From positions 1-62,878 of the forward strand of contig OMSO01000005.1 in assembly GCA_900313675.1 (NCBI GenBank): 62,878 nucleotides of DNA, in the 5' to 3' direction. Of the stretch, positions 58,868 through 62,878 are shown in pieces (positions within the stretch are counted from its first letter, which is position 1; each line of letters begins with the position of its first letter). Under the pieces are notes generated by a model. That model ran no database searches, was not told the DNA's origin, and was given only the letters and a program-made list of their open reading frames with translations. Made by a program: the position numbers and the translations under genes. This stretch comes from an uncultured Fibrobacter sp. (GTDB lineage: Bacteria > Fibrobacterota > Fibrobacteria > Fibrobacterales > Fibrobacteraceae).

Positions 58868-58903
58868 GTCTTATAGGGGCTCTTTATGAGCAGGGATAAA
58901 ACC
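58868..58903. repeat. Right 36-bp direct repeat of the lipoprotein cassette
   Basis: One mismatch from 57486-57521 (A at 58892 against G at 57510). It lies 67 bp past the second lipoprotein stop. The two copies are 1382 bp apart. Confidence 0.85.
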
Positions 58904-58971
58904 AGAACAGAAAAAACCTGTTATAATTCCTGAAAATTACCGATAATACGCAAGTGACCAGGCCTCTCAGC

Positions 58972-59275
58972 GGAAACTCGCAGGGACTAACAGTCACAAG
59001 AGTTTCCTCCTGTAGAAACGGTTCTTACCTGTAAAAGCCGTTCCTAATTGTGAAACGCTTGTTAACCAGAGCCATTTTGTTTGTTTTTTGACCGAGATGT
59101 GAGTTTCTCGAGTGAACAGTCGAACAAAGTGAATCTGTGAGCCGAAAGCAACTCGTATCAACGAGTTGTGTCGGCGAAAGCGAGGCGATTTCGTAGATTC
59201 TGCTACAAGATTGAGCCGAGCAGTCATTATGATGAGCGAGGGAAGGTACACATCGAGGGAGAGATTTATTAAAAA
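58972..59275. repeat. Dispersed element, copy 2 (inverted relative to 39821-40028)
   Basis: Begins with the 36-bp GGAAACTC...GAGTTTCC end (58972-59007), identical to the complement of 39991-40026. It continues with TTGACCGAGATGTGAGTTTCTCGAGTG-type sequence and ends near CATCGAGGG. About 90 bp more are present here than in the first copy. Reading frames in it are not conserved. Confidence 0.75.
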
Positions 59276-59295
59276 AGATGCCCGACAAGAGAATA

Positions 59296-59530
59296 GGGGA
59301 TCCCCGCCTGCGCGGGGATGACAATGAAAGAGTGCGAGGATGACGAGAAATGGCGCGGGGATGACAAGATGGGCGGGGCGTTGCGGGGTGTCCCCGCAGA
59401 GGGGGTGATGGAAGACTTGGCGAGATCGTTGGATTGTGATTGCTTCACCCCTATTCGGGGTTCGCAATGACACTACCGACTTCTGTCTAATCGCCAAGGC
59501 TGCAATCAGGGGGAGGCGTCCCCCTTTCAA
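59296..59530. repeat. Palindromic repeat cluster before hisN
   Basis: ATCCCCGC-CTGC-GCGGGGAT (59300-59319, then GAC), GCGGGG-TGT-CCCCGC (59383-59397) after GGGCGGGGCGTT, and GGGGGA-GGCG-TCCCCC (59509-59524). These are the same three modules found in frame in rlmD. No gene can be supported in 58801-59537. Confidence 0.75.
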
Positions 59531-59537
59531 TAAAAAA

Positions 59538-60353
59538 CTACCGGCCGTTCAATAGGATTCGGGCGGGTTCGTGAAGAATGCCGTTGGAGGCGATGGAGCT
59601 GTAGCCTTCGTGGACGGAGGCGATGGGGTGACCCGCTTCGTCGAAGAGGTCCGACTCCCCTTCGATGGTGGTGAACTTTCCGCCAGCTTCCTTGAACAGG
59701 AGCGGGTAGGCGGCAATGTCCCACAGGGAGACAACGGGGTCCACCATCACTTCGGCGCGGCCCGACGCCACTATGTAATAGCCGTAGCAGTCGCCCCAGC
59801 CGCGGTAGAGGTTTGCGCTCCGGCGGAGTTTCGCGAAGCCTTCGCCAAAGCCTACCGTTTCCATGGTGTTCACCGTTCCCGATAGCACCAGGGCGTCGGC
59901 CAGGGAATGGACTCTGGAGCAGCGGACCGGGTGTCCGTCCAAAAACGCGCCGCCGTCTTGAACCGCCCATACGGCGCTGTGCAGGGCCGGTATGCGGATG
60001 ACGCTTGCCACGGGCACATTCTTGCGGTAGAGCGCAATCAGCGTGCCGAACAGGGGAACGCCCCGGATGAAGGACTTGGTGCCGTCGATGGGGTCCACGA
60101 TCCAGCGGTATTCCTTGTCGGACATGCCGTCGCCGAATTCTTCGCCCAGCACGCCAAAGTCGGGAGTTTCCTTGAGCCAGAATTCACGGAGCAGTTCTTC
60201 GGTGCTCTTGTCGGCGAGAGTCACGGGCGTCCTGTCCGCCTTCCATTCGATGCTCAAGTCCCGCTGGAAATACTTCAAAATGTTCTCTTCGGCCATCTCG
60301 GAGGCCTTGAGGGCGATTTTCAAAAGATCCTGATTTGTTGCCGTTGCCGCCAT
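59538..60353 (-). CDS. hisN: Histidinol-phosphatase, inositol-monophosphatase family
   Basis: 271 aa. Metal and catalytic motifs: LGEEFG near residue 68, WIVDPIDGTKSF near 84, and SLWDIAAYPLLFKEAGG near 210. Family members dephosphorylate inositol phosphate, PAP or histidinol phosphate. The gene directly abuts hisC on the same strand, so histidinol phosphate is the likely substrate. Confidence 0.85.
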   Translation of the reverse strand: MAATATNQDLLKIALKASEMAEENILKYFQRDLSIEWKADRTPVTLADKSTEELLREFWLKETPDFGVLGEEFGDGMSDKEYRWIVDPIDGTKSFIRGVPLFGTLIALYRKNVPVASVIRIPALHSAVWAVQDGGAFLDGHPVRCSRVHSLADALVLSGTVNTMETVGFGEGFAKLRRSANLYRGWGDCYGYYIVASGRAEVMVDPVVSLWDIAAYPLLFKEAGGKFTTIEGESDLFDEAGHPIASVHEGYSSIASNGILHEPARILLNGR

Positions 60354-61445
60354 CTATGCCTCCACTTTCCACTTTTTGACCAGGGCCATCAGAAGTTCGT
60401 TTTCTTCGGGCCTGCCCACCGTAATGCGCACGTGTTCGGGCATGCCAAAACTGGTAAGCCCGCGGATAATCATGCCGTTCTGTTCTAGGAACGCCACAAG
60501 GTCCTTGGCCTTGCTTCCAATATGGACGCAGATGAAATTCGCCTGGGTGGGCAGCACCTTGAAACCGAGAGCCGTAAATTCGCGAGTGAGGAACTGGATT
60601 CCCTCGCCGTTCATTTTGCGGGTGGCCTCTACGTGGTCGGTATCCCCAAGGGCGGCGATGGCAGCCACTTGTGCCGCCTGGTTCACGTCGAAAGGCGGTT
60701 TCACCTTCCACAGGTGACGCACCACTTCGGCGCTGGCCATGGCATAGCCTACGCGAAGCCCTGCCAGCCCGTAAATCTTGCTGAAGGTGCGGTTGATAAA
60801 CAGGTTCGGAAATTCGTCCAGGGCGCCTACCAGCTTGGGGTAGTCGGGAGCGGTAGCGAATTCGGAGTAGGCCTCGTCCAAAAACACCAGCACGTTCTGC
60901 GGGACTTTTTTCAAGAAGTCGCGAATTTCGGTTTCGCTGTAATAAAGGCCCGTGGGGTTGTTGGGGTTGCAGATAAAAGCCACGCGGGTCTTGGCATTTA
61001 TGGCCTTGGCAAGGTCATCGAGGCCGGTCTTGGACTCCCCTTCGCCTACGCCAACGAAATCCGCCCCGTTGGAAAGGGTGGTAAACTTGTAAACGGAAAA
61101 GGTGGGCGTAATGGCCACACAGTTGTCGCCCTGACGGATGAACGCCTTCCCCACCATGTCGATGATTTCGTCGGAGCCGTTGCCCACCACAATCTGTTCG
61201 CGCTTGACGCCGAACTTTTCGGCCAGAGAGCGAATCATGGAAGGAGCGTCTCCGCGGGGGTAAAGGTGCAGACTGTCCGCAATCTTGAGGAAGGCCTCCA
61301 CCGCCTTGGGAGAAGCTCCCAGCGGGTTTTCGTTGGAAGCCAGCTTTACCACCTTGGTAAGGCCGTAACGTTCGCGGATTTCCTCGATGGATTTTCCGGG
61401 AACATAATCCGAAAGCTTGGACAATTCTGGACGGGGTTCAATCAT
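60354..61445 (-). CDS. hisC: Histidinol-phosphate aminotransferase
   Basis: 363 aa from ATG 61445; GAGGTGAT precedes it. Fold-type I PLP enzyme: SNENPLGASPKAV near residue 40, CNPNNPTGLYY near 160, VFLDEAYSEFA near 190, and PLP Lys in NRTFSKIYGLAGLRVGY near 222. It makes histidinol phosphate in histidine synthesis. It abuts hisN. Confidence 0.94.
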   Translation of the reverse strand: MIEPRPELSKLSDYVPGKSIEEIRERYGLTKVVKLASNENPLGASPKAVEAFLKIADSLHLYPRGDAPSMIRSLAEKFGVKREQIVVGNGSDEIIDMVGKAFIRQGDNCVAITPTFSVYKFTTLSNGADFVGVGEGESKTGLDDLAKAINAKTRVAFICNPNNPTGLYYSETEIRDFLKKVPQNVLVFLDEAYSEFATAPDYPKLVGALDEFPNLFINRTFSKIYGLAGLRVGYAMASAEVVRHLWKVKPPFDVNQAAQVAAIAALGDTDHVEATRKMNGEGIQFLTREFTALGFKVLPTQANFICVHIGSKAKDLVAFLEQNGMIIRGLTSFGMPEHVRITVGRPEENELLMALVKKWKVEA

Positions 61446-61495
61446 AATCACCTCTTTTTCGCAAGAGCAAATCTAGTAATTCCACCGGATTATTT

Positions 61496-61503
61496 TAAAT
61501 TTG
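61496..61503 (+). promoter_or_regulatory. TAAATTTG promoter element 5 nt before ATG
   Basis: Exact TAnnTTTG match, then GCTTC and ATG 61509. No Shine-Dalgarno sequence. It pairs with the copy at 25633-25640. Confidence 0.6.
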
Positions 61504-61508
61504 GCTTC

Positions 61509-62216
61509 ATGAAACGCCTCGCCGTACTCGCTACATTCATATTGGCCCTGTTCGCCACAAGCGCTTTTGCGCTGGACCCCATCTGGGACATGCACTACAC
61601 CTTCGGCCCCGAAAGCCACAGGGCTCCCAAATTCGGCGCAGGCGTAGGGCTCCGTTCAGACTTCGATTCCCACGTGCTGTTCCCCGCCAACATCATGGGG
61701 ACCATTTCCAAGGACTTTGAAATCGGCGCGAAGATTGACATCGACACCTACAATCAGATGGACAACACCCAATTGTCGCTGGACATCGGCGGAAAATACC
61801 ATCTGCAACCAGGAAGGTTCATTGAGCTGGACGGCTACTTCGGACTGAACAGGAACAACGGCAGCGCAGTGATTCTCACCTACGGGACGGAACACTTTAT
61901 CGCGAAGAACTTCTCCAACTTTTACGAGATGCGCGCGGGATTCCTGGACGGCGTGACCGGCGAAGACGGCTACGTGAAATTCGCCTTTGGCATGACCCCC
62001 ACCTTGAGTTTCGGCCACACGGTCCGGGTGATGATCGAAATCAACACCTCCGAAAGCGTGGGCCACATTTCCGACGACTTCATGATCGATATCATTCCCA
62101 AGCTGGAAGTGGCCCTGGGTGCGGCCCGTGTCCGCCTGGACTTTGACATCGGCGTCATGCAAGAAAAGAACAATGATCAGAAGACCATTGCTCTTTATGT
62201 GATGACGGCGCTGTAG
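61509..62216 (+). CDS. Small secreted or outer-membrane beta-barrel-like protein
   Basis: 235 aa. Signal peptide ending TSAFAL near residue 22. Alternating strands (KFGAGVGLRSDFDSHVLFP, TQLSLDIGGKYHLQPG, VRLDFDIGVMQ) fit a small barrel. Divergent from hisC. No family recognised. Predicted leaderless mRNA. Confidence 0.7.
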   Translation: MKRLAVLATFILALFATSAFALDPIWDMHYTFGPESHRAPKFGAGVGLRSDFDSHVLFPANIMGTISKDFEIGAKIDIDTYNQMDNTQLSLDIGGKYHLQPGRFIELDGYFGLNRNNGSAVILTYGTEHFIAKNFSNFYEMRAGFLDGVTGEDGYVKFAFGMTPTLSFGHTVRVMIEINTSESVGHISDDFMIDIIPKLEVALGAARVRLDFDIGVMQEKNNDQKTIALYVMTAL

Positions 62217-62217
62217 C

Positions 62218-62350
62218 GGCAATGAGGTCGGCACTGCGTGCCTTTGGGGTATGAGGTATGGGGCCGGTCGCATTCTGCTCCCTTTGGGCTACGAGCAAAT
62301 AGCTCAAAGCAAAGCGACCTCAAAGGGGCTTTAGCCCCGAGCTCACACCT
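62218..62350. repeat. Repeat spacer with mini-hairpins downstream of clpB
   Basis: GAGGTC then GGCAC-TGC-GTGCC (62230-62242), period-7 units GGGGTAT/GAGGTAT, GAGC-AAATA-GCTC (62293-62305), GGGGCT-TT-AGCCCC (62325-62338) and CTCACAC units. Confidence 0.65.
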
Positions 62351-62355
62351 CACAC

Positions 62356-62878
62356 CTATTTCACCGTAAACGCAATTCCATCAAAGTCGATGACCACCGG
62401 CTTTGCGGCGCTCACTTCGCCAGCAAGGATGGCATGGCTCAGCGGGCGTTCCACGTTTCTTTCCAAGTACCGTTGGATCGGACGTGCGCCGAATTCCGGC
62501 TGGTAGGCGCCATCGGCAATGGCATCGAGCGCCTTGTCGGTCAGCGTGAGCTGCAAATCCTGACGGGCGGCGCGTTCGGCGAGGCCCTTGAATTTGAGCC
62601 TTACGATGTCACGAATCTGCGGCTTCGTCAAGCTCTGGAATACCAGCACTTCGTCCAGACGATTCAGGAATTCCGGACGGAAGAATCCACGGAGTTCCGG
62701 CTCGATTTCCTTCAGGGTCACGGGCTTTGCATCACCCGCGCGGTTCTGGAAGTGAGCGGCACCCAGGTTCGACGTCATGAGAATCAAGGTGTTCTTGAAG
62801 TTCACCGTACGGCCCTTGCCATCGGTCAGTCGACCGTCGTCAAGCACCTGCAACAGCGTGTTGAACACGTCGGGGTGA
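62356..62878 (-). CDS. clpB: ClpB chaperone, C-terminal fragment
   Basis: Partial: 174 codons visible; the gene continues past the right edge. HPDVFNTLLQVLDDGRLTDG, then TLILMTSNLGA (sensor 1 region), FRPEFLNRLDEVLVF (arginine finger) and PEFGARPIQRYLERNVERPL. This is the second AAA+ domain and C-terminal part of ClpB, which disaggregates proteins with DnaK. About 700 residues lie outside. Confidence 0.92.
   Translation of the reverse strand, partial: HPDVFNTLLQVLDDGRLTDGKGRTVNFKNTLILMTSNLGAAHFQNRAGDAKPVTLKEIEPELRGFFRPEFLNRLDEVLVFQSLTKPQIRDIVRLKFKGLAERAARQDLQLTLTDKALDAIADGAYQPEFGARPIQRYLERNVERPLSHAILAGEVSAAKPVVIDFDGIAFTVK

Noticed and set aside
57486..58903. Integron-type cassette or classic transposon
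   Set aside because: No integrase, transposase or attC-like folded site is visible; only direct repeats are shown, so the mobile nature stays a hypothesis.
58994..59530. 178-codon minus-strand frame left of hisN
   Set aside because: It is a read-through of the dispersed element and palindromic repeats; no ribosome binding site or domain.
1..62878. tRNA or rRNA genes
   Set aside because: I looked for cloverleaf-like and rRNA-like segments in intergenic DNA and saw none; a covariance-model scan would be decisive.

Overview
The window looks like a chromosomal segment of a Fibrobacter-like bacterium (Fibrobacterota, FCB group). The pointers are a FISUMP-domain protein (Fibrobacter succinogenes major paralogous domain), many Ser-rich lipoproteins, TAnnTTTG-like promoter elements close to start codons, and a Gram-negative envelope gene set (TolC, MlaC-like, lytic transglycosylase, M23 peptidase). 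Genus-level assignment is inference. I see no rRNA, tRNA, CRISPR array, transposase or prophage.

Layout. 1-2.5 kb: an AT-rich membrane AAA+ ATPase converging on an orphan HigA-type antitoxin with its own operator. 2.8-5.5 kb: argF, bioB, a low-molecular-weight phosphatase. 5.5-10.6 kb: rnc, acpP, fabG, fabD, plsX, rpmF, yceD on the minus strand, a fatty-acid/phospholipid cluster lacking fabH and fabF. 10.8-15 kb: a degenerate MetH-like protein and three lipoproteins. 15.1-19.7 kb: rlmD carrying an in-frame repeat insertion, three small lipoproteins, a solo peptide-ABC ATPase and xseB. 19.8-27.2 kb: a co-oriented operon of three similar lipoproteins (PKD-like plus Fn3-like layout) and two PEGA-type membrane proteins, followed by an outer-membrane-like protein. 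27.2-32.8 kb: DedA, FISUMP, MORN, B12/radical SAM, dus, HU. 32.8-39.6 kb (minus): rsuA-type synthase, a repeat-invaded membrane protein, MlaC-like, TolC, lytic transglycosylase, STAS-like protein and a GH57-like protein without recognisable catalytic residues. 40.3-46.5 kb (minus): ribD, rhodanese lipoprotein, triple-PAS protein, barrel-like protein, lamin-tail-domain protein, M23 peptidase. 47-57.3 kb: DUF349 protein, tsaC, DUF3332 lipoprotein, diguanylate cyclase, metzincin lipoprotein, comEC. 57.3-59.5 kb: an AT-rich pair of paralogous Cys-rich lipoproteins between 36-bp direct repeats, then a repeat-rich gene-free stretch. 59.5-62.9 kb: hisN/hisC, a small barrel-like protein and the 3' part of clpB running off the right edge.

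Two window-wide signals stand out. First, about 15 genes have a TAnnTTTn-like element only 3-7 nt before the start codon (ATG, GTG or TTG) and no Shine-Dalgarno sequence, which predicts leaderless mRNAs. Second, intergenic DNA is packed with several short-repeat families: period-7 arrays, mini-hairpins with a 3-nt loop whose stems differ but stay paired, GTCAT-headed palindromes, GTAC hairpins, and a 200-300 bp element present twice in opposite orientation. Repeats of these kinds also lie in frame inside rlmD, dus and an envelope gene, and comEC carries its own in-frame tandem repeat.
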